Shown: positions 11,896 through 23,229, counted from the first letter of the stretch. The stretch: DNA of 64,000 nt from Isoetes taiwanensis (GCA_021234155.1 JAJEKV010000336.1:62001-126000), one strand, 5' to 3'. Numbers and translations are program-made. The notes: generated from the sequence alone by a model not told the origin.

Positions 11896-13096
11896 TTTAT
11901 TTTATTTTATTTTATTTTTTTTTTGAAGAAACGGAGGTACCACTTTTTTATTTTCTGAAATAAGAGTACATGCAACAGCACAGGAGGAGATTACTATAGG
12001 AGCTCACACCTCAACTTCTTCATCTCCCCCTGGCATGCTTATTTAAACTCCTAATGAGTCAGATAGGAAATACATACACCAAAATACTCCTGAATAGCCC
12101 TTGATGAAGTAGAAAAGTAAACAAGAACACGAAACCTGTTTTGAAGTTGCTCCGGAAGTAAGCTGCAGTATGATCCTTAATGACATCGAAGGCATGTCGT
12201 TCGATACAGCGATCCACTCAAGCATATTAGTACTTGAGTTTTAACTTAAGCATCAGCACTTAAGTATCTAAAATGCTCAAGCTTATCAGTACTTGAGCAT
12301 GGATGGGCATATCAGTACCCTGGTAAAAATGTTCAAGTTAGAACATTAAAAATCCCTAGCTGTGCATAATGTCACTGTGCCATGTAGACCAATCAGCCCC
12401 ATCGAATCTTTTGCCCCTCCCGAGAAAAAGATAAGCCAGCTTCCTCTTGGAATATCAGACCCTAGTAACTAAAATGCTGCATTGTGGGGATTATGTACTC
12501 ATCATTCTGGTGCACTACGAGAAACCCAAGAACGCCTTCAAATCAAAACTTCACTGCCTTGTCTCTTAATCTGCTTTACCAATGAACTAATTCTTCCCCG
12601 CTAGCAAGGAAAAGGAGCAAAATAGACACGAAAGGCTTACTTTTCTATTTCTGACTTATGGTATTCCCCGCCTCAAGTTACAGTCTAAATAACTTCACAA
12701 ATTTGATACATCTTCTTTCTTTGCCTTGGTGTATGCATCTATAGAAAGGAGCCACGTTAGTGGCTGCTAAAGAAGCGATCCCTTCTACACCTTATGGGCC
12801 AGCATCCCAATTGGGCCATACCTTTTCAGTGTGTCAATGAGACATAGAACATACTGCCAAGAAAGAATACCTGGTGCATCACATTAGGGCCGTCTGAAGA
12901 AAAATAGACCGGCACCGTAGACAGATATGAAATGCTGCTGATAGAAGGAACAAACCTCTTCGGCCCTGCTAGCATCCATCGTTGAAAAAGGAGCATGATT
13001 CCGCTGTACTGGGGCGACCTAGAGCACAGGCGGCCGCCTGCCCTAGCCGCTGTGTAGCAGCGCCTTCGCGTGGCCGCCCATCAGAAGTGTTAAACC
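11896..13096 (-). mobile_element. Retroposon with poly(A)-like tail and 12-bp target duplication
   Basis: The minus-strand insert ends in an A-rich tail (plus strand 11,892-11,928, TTTTA repeats then a T run). It is flanked by the exact 12-bp direct repeat GTATTCGTTTAT at 11,884-11,895 and 13,097-13,108. This is the signature of LINE-machinery insertion. The body codes for no protein I recognise, and the 5' part (near 13,000-13,070) is markedly G+C-rich, so it may be a SINE-like or mRNA-derived insert rather than a truncated LINE. It sits inside the 6.7-kb element and is therefore younger than it. Confidence 0.75.
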
Positions 13097-14076
13097 GTAT
13101 TCGTTTATAAAACAATCTCACTCCAATATTTATCATTGTTTTTACTTAGGAGAAAAAAGAAGACAACATTTGAAAATGCTCATTTACACTTCTTATATTA
13201 CTAGGAAATTGTGACTACAATTCTGAAGGACAGATTATATAGATGAACAACTCTTTCAATGCAAGGATTCTCTCATTCGCTGAATTCCCATCTATTGCAG
13301 CATTTGTACTACATGACTCTGCACCAAAGAGCTTGCTGGATCTGCATACACAATGTTGAGCAAAAAAATTCAGCATAAAAAAAATAAACTGAACAACAAA
13401 CATCAAACTCTGTGTTGTGCAGGAACAAACATGCATAAGTTGAAGGAACAATTGTGCAATTGTGAAAGTGCACAACTTTCAAACTTCAAGCTAAAGAAGC
13501 TGGTATAGAAAGTTTTTTTTTTTCGAACCAAATGCAATTACTCCTCGAGTTGTGGGTTTAAAAAACTCTTTACAAAAAATATGAATGCAAACATACCCCA
13601 TCGTTCCTCAATTCCACAAGTCAATCCCATATAAGCTCCACCAAGGCATCCTGCATGTTTTATAAGTATCTCTTCAAAAAGTAATAAAGATTATTCATAC
13701 AAAGAAATATTACCGCCATTTTGCCAAGATGATTTTGCCTGAAAAATGAGCAAATGAGTAGGTGCACCTTAGCCATTTAACAAGGACTGCAATTTCGGCA
13801 TTTTATCATAAATGCCACTACATAGAAAAAAAAAAAAGATGGGCTTAACTCCATGATGTCCTGAAATTACATTTACATCTTTATGATAAAAAATATGTCA
13901 ATTACTAATCATATGCTCGATCAAGCAAGCCGTAAATATAATCAAACATGCAATACTTGCTGCATTGGCTAATCAAATGACATAAGGAAAGCAGGATAAC
14001 AATCAGAGATCATGTTTTAACACCTTATCTGCCATATTTCATCCAAAGATCCAGGCTAACACAAACAGCTAGAGAA

Positions 14077-15926
14077 CCCCTGACGTTCTCGAGCACTTGG
14101 GTGGTAGGGAAGGCTGCAGAATCCCAAACCCTACGAATTCAATAGGGTTTAAGTATCGGGGCACCAAAACAGCTTCATTTGTTAATCCAACCCGTCAAAA
14201 TGGTAGCTCGTGGTCCGAGGAAACATCTTGAAAAAGAAAAACTAGACATCCACTGCACGAATGTGCCATACCCCAAATTCCCCCCTTTCTCGACGCAAGG
14301 GCGCGGCAAGGAGCAGGACAAGTTTGGATATATAGTACCTGGGGAGGGTGTTTTCTTCCTCCCCCTTGGGGTTTCTCTTCAAGCCCTCGAGAGAAGCCTG
14401 CATGCAAGTTCTCGATCACTTGGTGGTAGGGGAAGGTCGCCAAATCCCAAACCCCCTACTTAATTCAATAGGGGTTTAAGTATCGGAACATCAAAACAGC
14501 TCCGTTTGCTAATCCGACCGTCAAAATGGTAGCTCATGTCTGAGGAAACATCTTCGAAAAGAAAAACTAGACATCCACTGCACGAATGTGCCAATCCCCA
14601 AATTCCCCCCTTTCTCGACGCAAGGGCACGGTAAGGAGCAGGACAAGTTTGGATATATAGTACCTGGGGAGGGTGTTTTCTTCCTCCCCCTTGGGGTTTC
14701 TCTTCAAGCCCTCGAGAGAACCCTGCACGCAAGTTCTCGAGCACTTCGGTGGTAGGGAAGGCTGCCGACTCCCAAACCCTACGAATTCAATAGGGTTTAA
14801 GTATCGGAGCATCAAAACAGCTCCGTTTGTTAATCCGACCGTCAAAATGGTAGCTCATGTCCAAGGAAACATCTTCAAAAAGAAAAACTGGACATCCACC
14901 ACACGAATGTGCGAATCCCCAAATTCCCCCCTTTCTCGAGGCAAGGGCACGACAAGGAGCAGGACAAGTTTGGATATATAGTACCTGGGGAGGGTGTTTT
15001 CTATGGGGTTTCTCTTCAAGCCCTCGAGGGAACCCTGCGACGCAAGTTCTTAAGCACTTAGGTGGTAGGGAAAGCTGCGAATCCCAAACCCTACTTAATT
15101 CAATAGGGTTTAAGTATCGGGGCACCAAAACAGCTCCATTTGTTAATCCGGACAGTCAAAATGGTAGCTCATGTCCGAGGAAACATCTTGAAAAGAAAAA
15201 CTAGACATCCATCGCTTCTTAATGTGTTAATCCCCAAATTCCCCCCTTTCTCGACGCAAGGGCGCGGCAAGGAGCAGGACAAGTTTGGATATATAGTACC
15301 TGGGGAGGGTGTTTTCTTCCTCCCCCTTGGGGTATCTCTTCAAGCCCTCGAGAGAACCTTGCATGCAAGTTCTCGAGCACTTCGGAGGTAGAGAAGGCTG
15401 CCGAATCCCAAACCCTACGAATTCAATAGGGTTTAAGTATCGGAGCATCAAAACAGCTCCGTTTGTTAATCCGACCGTCAAAATGGTAGCTCGTGTCCGA
15501 GCAACATCCTTGAAAAGAAAAACTGGACATCCACCGCACGAATGTGCCAATCCCCAAATTCCCCCCTTTCTCGACGCAAGGGCACGGTAAGGAGCAGGAC
15601 AAGTTTGGATATATAGTACCTGGGGAGGGTGTTTTCTTCCTCCCCCTTGGGGTATCTCTTCAAGCCCTCGAGAGAACCTTGCATGCAAGTTCTCGAGCAC
15701 TTCGGAGGTAGAGAAGGCTGCCGAATCCCAAACCCTACGAATTCAATAGGGTTTAAGTATCGGGGCACCAAAACAGCTCCATTTGTTAATCCGACCGTCA
15801 AAATGGTAGCTCATGTCTGAGGAAACATCTTCAAAAAGAAAAACTGGACATCCACCGCACGAATGTGCCAATCCCCAAATTCCCCCCTTTCTCGACGCAA
15901 GGGCACGACAAGGAGCAGGACAAGTT
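14077..15926. repeat. Satellite-like tandem array, ~320-bp unit, about 5.8 copies
   Basis: The phrase AAGGAGCAGGACAAGTT recurs near 14,305, 14,635, 14,958, 15,270, 15,592 and 15,912, giving a period of roughly 312-333 bases. Each unit also contains a TATATAGTACC phrase and CCCAAACCCTAC. The copies differ by small indels. Long open frames occur on both strands only because the unit is nearly stop-free; I do not treat them as genes. The array ends abruptly near 15,926 within a unit. Confidence 0.9.
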
Positions 15927-16929
15927 AACAATGTTTAGGAATTTCATATGTGGAAAAGAGATGGCAGTCTTGGGATTGTCTCTTAAGGGTATTAACTGTT
16001 ATGAAGGAAGGTGCAGGAAAAAATATCTGCTTCTTCTTGATTGAAGAACCTTCTATTTGAGGTACTTGAGCTTAGTTCATCTCCTTTTGTTTTGTAATCA
16101 TAAAAATCTATTATGTTTACTCTAAGTTCAATCACTTGCCATAATGTTAAGTTGGCTGCGATGTTTAGCTTTACATTTGGAGCGGTTTAATAAGCTAGCT
16201 ATAAAATTATTTTTTACCTTGATATTGTAGTAGTTTTTTGAGCTAAGCATTATAAAATTGTTAGTTAAGATGGTGTCGATGGTATCTCTATATTTACATA
16301 TGAGTGGTCATTATTCCTGCGCTAAACCTCACAAAACAATTGCCAATTTCTTGGCTAAATGACATTACAAGGTTTCTTACAATATTAAGTAACGGAGGCA
16401 AAGCATTCACCTTTGGTTTTTGACGTTACACTAATCACAAATTTCTAATATTGCTACGAAGTTACAAGCTAGATATCCAATTCACTACAAGGTTTCTTTT
16501 ATTGGGAAGCAACACATTGATTTTAATCTATGTCATTAGTGACATGTTGTTTATTTTTCTTTTGTAAAATTTATTGATAAGGCTCATTTGATTCTACGAA
16601 GCCTTACACGCGTATGCTTCCTATATATTTAGAAGCTTTGCATCTTTATTAAGGCTCAAAACAATTGCATTTGGAAAAATACAATATTAACAACATGATT
16701 AACACAAGAATAAACTATTAACGAGCATAGTAAACAACCACGTAAAGAAAACCTTAGCATCTTTGCAAATTTTAACATGGTTCTCAAACTAATAAGAAGA
16801 ACGCGGTAGAACAAATTTGTGACAACTAGCATGTAAACGCATCTGAAATTATGATACTAAAAATGTATATAGAAAAATCATTCCATTAAATTAATAATGA
16901 TTTTCAAAGATCATCATAAACTCTAGAAT

Positions 16930-17640
16930 TCATAAGTTAAATATAGTACGAACTAGGAATGGTTTTGCAAAATCAAGATGTGCTTAAAACACATCTTCTA
17001 AACTATTGATGATTTCAAAAAATAATTGTACGATTGTAGAATTCATGTAATTAAACATGATATGAACTAGCAATGATTTTGCTAAAAAACTATACACTTA
17101 AAAACAATCTCACAAATTAGTTATGATTTCTATAAATCTTTGAATTAGTACAAAAAATACGATATGAAGCACTGTTGGTCTTGCAAAATCAATATATGCT
17201 TAAAATACATCTTCTAAACTATGGATGATTTCAAAAAACTATTATATGATTATGGAATTCATGTAATTAAACATGATATAAACTATTAGTGATTTTGTTA
17301 AATCAATCTACACTTAAAAACAACCTTATGAACTAATAATGATTCCTAGAAACTAGTGTAAAATTTTGAATTAGTACAAAAAATATGATATTAGCCACTA
17401 CTGGTTTTTCAAAATCAATATATGCTTAAAACACCTCTTCTAAACTATTGATGATTTCAAAAACCTATTGTACAATCGTAGAAGTCATGTAATTAAACAG
17501 GATATGATTTTGATAAATCATTGTACATTAAAAAACAATCATACAAACTAATGATGATTTCTAAAAACTACTGTAAATTTATGAATTAGTACAAATAATA
17601 TGATATGAACTACTATTGATTTTGCAAAACTAGGAAGAAC
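16930..17640. repeat. Right subterminal repeats, ~220-bp unit, three copies
   Basis: A unit containing TTGCAAAATCAATATATGC and CTTCTAAACTAT recurs at about 16,995, 17,211 and 17,437, followed each time by ATGATTTC. The block ends about 100 bases before the right terminal inverted repeat, consistent with subterminal repeats of the 6.7-kb element. Confidence 0.75.
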
Positions 17641-17726
17641 ACATGATTTTTCTTTACATTTTGTATTGTCGTATAAAAAAATCATATATATGCTGGTTTT
17701 CATGCTAATTTTTTATACAAGTTCAT

Positions 17727-17742
17727 TTTTGGGGGCCTTGTG
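17727..17742 (-). repeat. Right terminal inverted repeat
   Basis: TTTTGGGGGCCTTGTG, exact reverse complement of the left end, followed by the TAA target duplication at 17,743-17,745. Confidence 0.9.
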
Positions 17743-17745
17743 TAA

Positions 17746-18602
17746 CAAGATTGAATTCTTGCTTCCGCAATCTTAAGAAGTAAGAGTAGGATATGAACGA
17801 CTGACTTGAAGACTGGAAAAGATCTTTGTACATGATATAGACTTCTTTCTTGGTAATGTTGTCCGTAAGATGATGAACAGGACTGTTGGGTAGTCGCTCA
17901 CAGTTTAAGTCAAAGAAGCCCACCAACCATGCTTTTGCTTCCAAGCAATGCACATCAAATACTTTCTTTGGGTGACAGTAGTCGTCAATGCACGGATTTC
18001 TGTCTAACCGTTTTTGTACCCTTGGCATGCGACGACTTCTAATGGCATGTATTCTTTTGAAAGCCACCTGGGAAACAGTTACGTTCAACACGTAGTATGA
18101 AAAACTGTCGCCTCGTTCAGGCCTCACGTGATATGCTAGGTAGGATTCCTGGTCACCTTTAGACATTGACAAGAAGGATTGTCTTGTTTGCCTTAAGGAC
18201 GAAAAAGGGAAGTTGCTGAAGAGGTCTCTCTGCAGAATCTATTATGTTTTGCAACGAACGGTGCAATTCCTGTAGAGGTGAAGGAGTTTCAAAAATTGAG
18301 TGGGTGGTGTGAGTAGGTGAGGCCGAGGAAACACCTTGTCGGAGTGAGGGAGATGGTGTTCTAAACACAGAGGAACGCTGTAGAACGTGTGTTGACGAAG
18401 GAGTTTGAAAGGAGGTAGACCCACGCATTAAGTGTATTGGCGACGGAGAAACAAAGCTTCCAGATGGACTATCAAGGGACGGTATGTCACGTAAATCTTT
18501 GTCTTCACTGCTTTGTGTGGGTGTGCTCAACCCGCCTCGAGGCAATAATGAAAGATTCGCAGGCGGAGATAAAAAACTTTTTCTTGAGTGGCTGCCGTCC
18601 AT
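17746..18602 (-). pseudogene. Transposase-like protein (GHTH-type family), copy B, 5' half
   Basis: N-terminal half of the split transposase. A likely start is the ATG at 18,600-18,602 (MDGSHSRKSF), although an AG acceptor just before it suggests a further 5' exon. Residues 1 to about 140 are rich in Ser, Thr and Pro with repeated TPS/SPS phrases, a disordered, probably DNA-contacting tail. Then comes the family's conserved N-domain: VSQVAFKRIHAIRSRRMPRV, WLVGFFD, NSPVHHLTDNITKKEVY and SYSYFLRLRKQEFNLV, the last running into the insertion site at 17,745. One frameshift lies in a T-run near 18,205 (removing one T restores the frame). The gene faces away from the methyltransferase gene, with start codons about 540 bases apart. 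Confidence 0.8.
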
Positions 18603-19141
18603 GCTACAAATGGATAAAGACCTGTACTCAGAAACAAATATGCACCACACCTACTGTGCATGTACTAAGTAAGGAAGTACACTAACTAATTAAAATAGTA
18701 TTAGTAGAAGCTTGCCTATGCGCCAAGATAGAGGGTGTAAGATGAATCGCTATTGCCCATGCGCGCATAGACAAGATGTCATAAATTACTGTGAGAGATA
18801 AACCTGTTACCTACTTGAGCACGGGGAAGACGTAATAATAAAGTCTATAGCTCAAGCGAAGGAAGACAAGATAAGATAAACAACTGTAAAGGAAGAGCGG
18901 GAAATACGAAGAGACTTTGTGTGGGGTTGACACTCCATAAAGGATTGCATGAAATGACACGCTACACTCTTCATGTATAATCTCATAGAAAATATCCAAG
19001 TACTAACGTAGACAATAAATAGAAAAAGGGCACATTTCGCATCGAGAGGGCACCGAAGCTCCCTGGCGCCGACCTGCCTTCACACTCACTCGCTTTTTTA
19101 CATATCGAAGTCTATAAGAAGTCGCATAGACTCGCTTGCAA
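18603..19141. promoter_or_regulatory. Divergent intergenic region between transposase B and methyltransferase gene
   Basis: About 540 bases separate the two start codons. It contains diverged palindromes of the CTATGCGCGCATAG family (CCCATGCGCGCATAG near 18,757; a half-site near 18,715). A shared bidirectional promoter is inferred from the head-to-head layout; no certain TATA box is assigned. Part of it may be a 5' exon of the transposase gene. Confidence 0.45.
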
Positions 19142-19329
19142 ATGGCAGGTGGAAGGTACGTCAAGATCTTAGCTGCTAGTTAATTAGCTCATTTTTTTTT
19201 TTTTTTGTGCATTATTTGCTTAATTAGGCTGCCTCTAAAACGATTAAAAATGTCAATTTCTTAAGTATTTCTGGCCTTCTTCCTATGTTCTAGATATGTT
19301 TTGTTTGTTTTAGGTCATTTTGTGATTGG

Positions 19330-19650
19330 GTTTATCTATGCGTGCATGGGAACAAAGGTTTTTTTAGTGCTTGTCCTTGCTTAGCCTATGCGTGCATAGA
19401 CACAAATCTTTTTTCTTAAGCTTTGCCTATGCGTGCATAAATACAAAGCTTTTTTTCTCAAGCTTGACTATGCGCGCATGGGCTTCAGCCTTTTTTTTAA
19501 TCTGATCCTGTGCGCGCATGGGCATAACACTTTTATTGAAGGTCGCCTATGCGCGCATGGGCTCAAAGCTTTTCTTTTGTAGTATGCCTATGTCACTATT
19601 GGGGATAAGATTTTCTGAATTGGTTGGCTATGCACGCATAGGCAAACGAT
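19330..19650. repeat. Palindrome-related array in intron 1 of the methyltransferase gene
   Basis: About seven diverged copies of the C-TATGCGCGCATA-G family recur every 50-60 bases, for example CTATGCGTGCATGGG near 19,337, CCTATGCGCGCATGGGC near 19,547 and CTATGCACGCATAGG near 19,629. Most are followed by a T-rich run, giving a loose tandem unit. The array fills the 3' part of intron 1. Confidence 0.85.
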
Positions 19651-21828
19651 GTTTTAATACTTTACTGTTCTTAATATTTTAGTAAGAAGAGAAGCCTTGC
19701 ACGGGGTAGCCAGGATGATGAAGGTGGACCCTTCTCAGAAGGCAGCCAGGAAGAGGAGGACGACGAAAGACAAGAGTCAGGATGCAGTTCTGGCTCCAAG
19801 TCAACACCAATTTCAGGAGGCCGAAGATGGCTCCTATTTTTGTAAGGATCAGCAATGGTTGCTTGTCAGGGATACCGGTGATCCAGCAACTGCGCATTTT
19901 TTGTATTTATACATTTGTTCTGAGACCGGCAAGCAAACACAAGACCTGGAAAGCTTCGGAAGATGTTGCGGGCTCGTGGATGCTGATATGTTTGGTATGT
20001 TCCACATCAAGTGCACAACCACCACCAAGGGCAGTGAACATGTATATTCTGTGGATAGTTCATTTTTTTGAGCTGAGTTTGTCTTCTCCAGAAGATATGC
20101 AAGGCTACATTCAGGCAAGAATGAAGAGTAAAATTGTAAGTGTTATTTTCCTGCACGAGAAGACTTTACCAACATGTTTGGTCTATGACATCATAGGTTT
20201 TGTTTGCAGGATCTTGTTCCTATACTAAAGGATCTTCTTTTGAACAAGGATCCTCTGTTAAGTTCTAGCGCACCTCCTGCTAAGCTGCTGAAGGATGCCA
20301 TGCCTCAAGTTGCCAAGATAATCATCCCCAGAATCTCAGAAACTGTTGAGATGGCAACAATAGATGAAGAGGAACCTTCGGATCCCGAATCTGAAGAGGA
20401 AGAGTTTGAGGTTGAAGTGGTGGAGAGGCCAAGAAAAAAGAAAGCCAAAAGAAATTATTACAAGGCGGGCCTGGTGACTGACACTGCTCCACCAACTAGC
20501 AAGGCATCAAAAAAAGCCACTAAGGTAGTTTTGCCTCCAGCACCGGGTACAAGGATTGCCAGTAAGGAAAAAGACATGACTTCTAGGAAGCTCGAAGAAA
20601 TTGAGCTGAGATGTCGTGTGCCTGGGATCATGCACCTGCAGGTTGATTGTGTTAAGTTGTGCCCAAAGGATGAGTCTGGTAAGAGACCTTTGCAGGTGAG
20701 AAAAATTTACTCTGGTCATTTGTCTGCTCTTAAGGAACGCATAAGGGACAGACCAAATGCAGCTACAGCACCGCACATTTGCATTGTTGACCCTTCCTAG
20801 TGCACGGAAAAGGGATTTGTTTGTAAAGGAAGAGGATGAAAGCTACAGGTATTTTGTTTTGGGTGGCACTCACAGCTTTAAGGCGAGGAGGCAGCTTTAT
20901 AAAGAAACTAAAGAACACTGCTTCTCTCAAATATTTGCATTTGTTTACGTGGGTGTCACTGACTCTGAAGCCAAGTTGCTTGCTATGAGCCACAATGTGG
21001 ACAATGAATATCGGATGAGCATGAGCTTCACTGACAAAATTAAGCTTATGCATAAGGAATACGAGCTTTTTAGGTCAGAGCGTAAGGGTGACAAAGATAT
21101 AAAGGATGATCAAAATCTTTATCTGGCTCTTAAAGAGCAGTGTGCTACAGAGTGCTGCTTAACATACAACTCCACTGATGCCAGAGCATCTCTTGTGAAG
21201 TACGACAACTACTTCCAACTAGCTTTTAGGCATGGACGTGTAAGATAACTTTCTTCTCCAAGTTCTTTGACCATGCGCGCATAGCTGTTCAGTTTTCTTA
21301 CCTTTATTTCTTTCTTGTTCCTTTTTAGGTCTGGGAACTTCAAGAAATTTTTTTTGATATGTTTGCTGAGGGTACACTGAAATCCAAAGGAAAGGTGAAG
21401 GATCCAAAAAGAAAAAAAATGGAACCTGCAAAACAGAAGGACATGGGCATCATGGTTTGGAGGGAAATGCAGGGTTTAAAAAATACAGAAAAAGTTTGTG
21501 AGGTGCTGCAGAAGGTGGTCAATGGCCACTTTACCTTGGAAGAGATGCAGGGTGAATTCAAACAGTAAGTTAAATTCCTGATCCAAAACACTAGCTAGTT
21601 CTTGTTGGTAGTTTACGTTCCAGAGTTTTTTAAGACTCCTTACTTTTGCAACCAAAAGGATTGTGCACTCTGTCAGTAGCAACTCATGGTCCACCTTAAC
21701 TGTGACACATGGGAAAAAGTTAAAGAATTATACCCTACATGGTCGTCAGATGAAAAGATAAACCAGTACGCTTTGAATTTCACGAACTGGGTAAAATTTG
21801 TTGTTCCCCTACTTATCTTCTTGTGTGC

Positions 21829-21997
21829 CTATGCGCGCATAGCACTACAAGAAGTCCATTACTGTGGTGCTATGCGCGCATAGGCTGACACTCAGAACTT
21901 TTGTTTTCTTCTTCTTACTAAAGTTGTTTTCTTGTTGTGTGGCTATGCGCGCATAGCACCACAAGAAGTCTATTATTGTGTTGCTATGCGCGCATAG
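21829..21997. repeat. Four exact CTATGCGCGCATAG palindromes in one intron
   Basis: Exact copies at 21,829, 21,870, 21,943 and 21,984, as two pairs repeated with a 114-base period inside intron 21,791-22,056. Between the members of each pair lies a conserved CACAAGAAGTC phrase. A further diverged copy (CCATGCGCGCATAGC) sits in the preceding intron near 21,270. Confidence 0.92.
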
Positions 21998-23229
21998 GAA
22001 GACACTTTGCATTTTCGTCTTCTTGTTCTTACTAAAGCTGTGTTCTGTGGTTTTAGAAAAAGAAGGACCCGATGCCGCCAATGTTTCTTAACATGGTTAG
22101 ACTTGCTAAGGAAGAGCGCGCCAAGCTAAAGAAGAAGGAAGAAGCTGAGCAAAGTTTTGTACCAACAGAATTTGAAAGGTTTGACATGTTTGGCCAGAAT
22201 TGTTTATACCAGATATATCATGGAAATTGTGTCAAACTTGACCATACGTTGAAACCTGGCAATTATTCGTTGTGTATTGCTGATATTCCTTATGGGTTCA
22301 AGCTACCTGATAGTTGAGGAGATGATTCTCCATTTACTTATGCTGAATTTGATTCTTTCTTGAGACATTTCGTCAAAATAAATACTGCACCGCTTTGAAG
22401 GATAGTAGTTTTTCATTCAAGTAATCAGGTAGGTATGGTACAAGCTGCAATGAGAGAGCACTGCAAAGCTGGTTACGAGCCAGCCATTTGGTAAGTTATT
22501 TCTTTTTGCTATGCGTGCAAGGCTTGTAAATGTTTGGGAACAGATGCACATTGGTTACCACAGCATTGGTGAACAGAGAAGCATTTTGCACTATAATACT
22601 GCTGGAATGGATTTGCGTAATGCGTTTCAATTCCAAGCAGTCATTCAGAAATTAACAGACCCAGTACACCAGGGTCGTATAGTCAATCCTTATCAGGAGC
22701 CTCAACAGCTTATTAATACCCTTTTAGAGATGTTTTCACATCCAGGTGACTGGGTCGTCGATGCCTTCTCAGGGTTAGGGACCACCTTGGCTTGTGCTTT
22801 AAAAAAGGGTCGCAACTGCCTTGCAATTGATTTTGATAAGGATTCTGTGGTTTATATGAAATCCAGAATAAGTTCTCTGCACAGCCTGCTAGATGAAAAG
22901 CAGGAGGTTGGCCTTAAGGATAAGGATGGTAATCCCGCAGCTTCAAGCTCAGAGCCTTTGCCGCCACTCACCGGGAACACCAACGATCCGGCCGAGTTCG
23001 TCGAGCTTGTTCCTGTAGAAGAGCTTCAAAAGGTTGTGGAAGAGAAGGATGCCTCAGACACTGACGAAGTTAATCCTGACAGCTCTACTAAGGTTCCATC
23101 TCCTCCAAATTCTGATGATGAACTTGTTCACGAGGATCCTCCTCTTGATATTTAATGTGTGCTAAAAAAAGGACATTTTTTTAAGTGCCTATATTATTGT
23201 ATTAAATTACTGAAATATAACTTTGTTGT

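Larger units (their letters stand above)
11024..17742. mobile_element. 6.7-kb terminal-inverted-repeat transposon, non-autonomous
   Basis: The element starts with CACAAGGCCCCCAAAA and ends with its exact reverse complement, and is flanked by TAA on both sides. Removing it and one TAA rejoins the open frame of the transposase gene on the minus strand, so the insertion is real and interrupted that gene. The 3-bp duplication and the CAC start fit a CACTA/EnSpm-type element; PIF/Harbinger (TWA target) is the alternative. No transposase frame is present, so it must be moved in trans. Internal cargo: repeats near both ends (11,151-11,358 and 16,930-17,640), a 1.2-kb retroposon with its own target duplication (11,896-13,096) and a ~320-bp satellite (14,077-15,926). 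The remaining stretches 13,110-14,076 and 15,927-16,929 hold nothing recognisable. Confidence 0.88.
19142..23155 (+). pseudogene. ParB-like segment fused to beta-type N4/N6 DNA methyltransferase, broken
   Basis: Spliced gene for a bacterial-type DNA methyltransferase. Exons I can set: 19,142-19,155 (MAGG), 19,683-20,135, 20,210-21,239, 21,329-21,564, about 21,680-21,790, 22,057-22,490, 22,522-23,155. The N-terminal part is charged (Glu-rich and Lys-rich stretches near 20,380-20,460). Near 20,780-21,050 it reads HICIVDPS, YRYFVLGGTHSFKARRQLY, TDSEAKLLAMSHN: the G-x-H-S/R-x3-A pattern of ParB/sulfiredoxin-fold domains. The methyltransferase follows: catalytic motif IV ADIPYGF (22,279-22,299), then AdoMet motif I VVDAFSGLGTT (from about 22,754). 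Motif IV before I makes it beta class; target base (C or A) is undecided. Breaks: frameshifts near 19,845, 20,060 (T-run), 20,797 and at the 21,564 junction, and in-frame TGA at 22,315 and 22,396. Likely horizontal origin from phage or bacteria. Confidence 0.83.

Noticed and set aside
14179-15931. Several overlapping open frames of 60-157 codons on both strands
   Set aside because: They repeat with the ~320-bp satellite unit and are open on both strands; this is a property of the unit, not evidence of a protein.
22315-22398. Reading the two in-frame TGA codons as recoding or selenocysteine
   Set aside because: Single-base frameshifts elsewhere in the gene already show decay, and no SECIS-like element was seen; CpG or Trp-codon decay is simpler.
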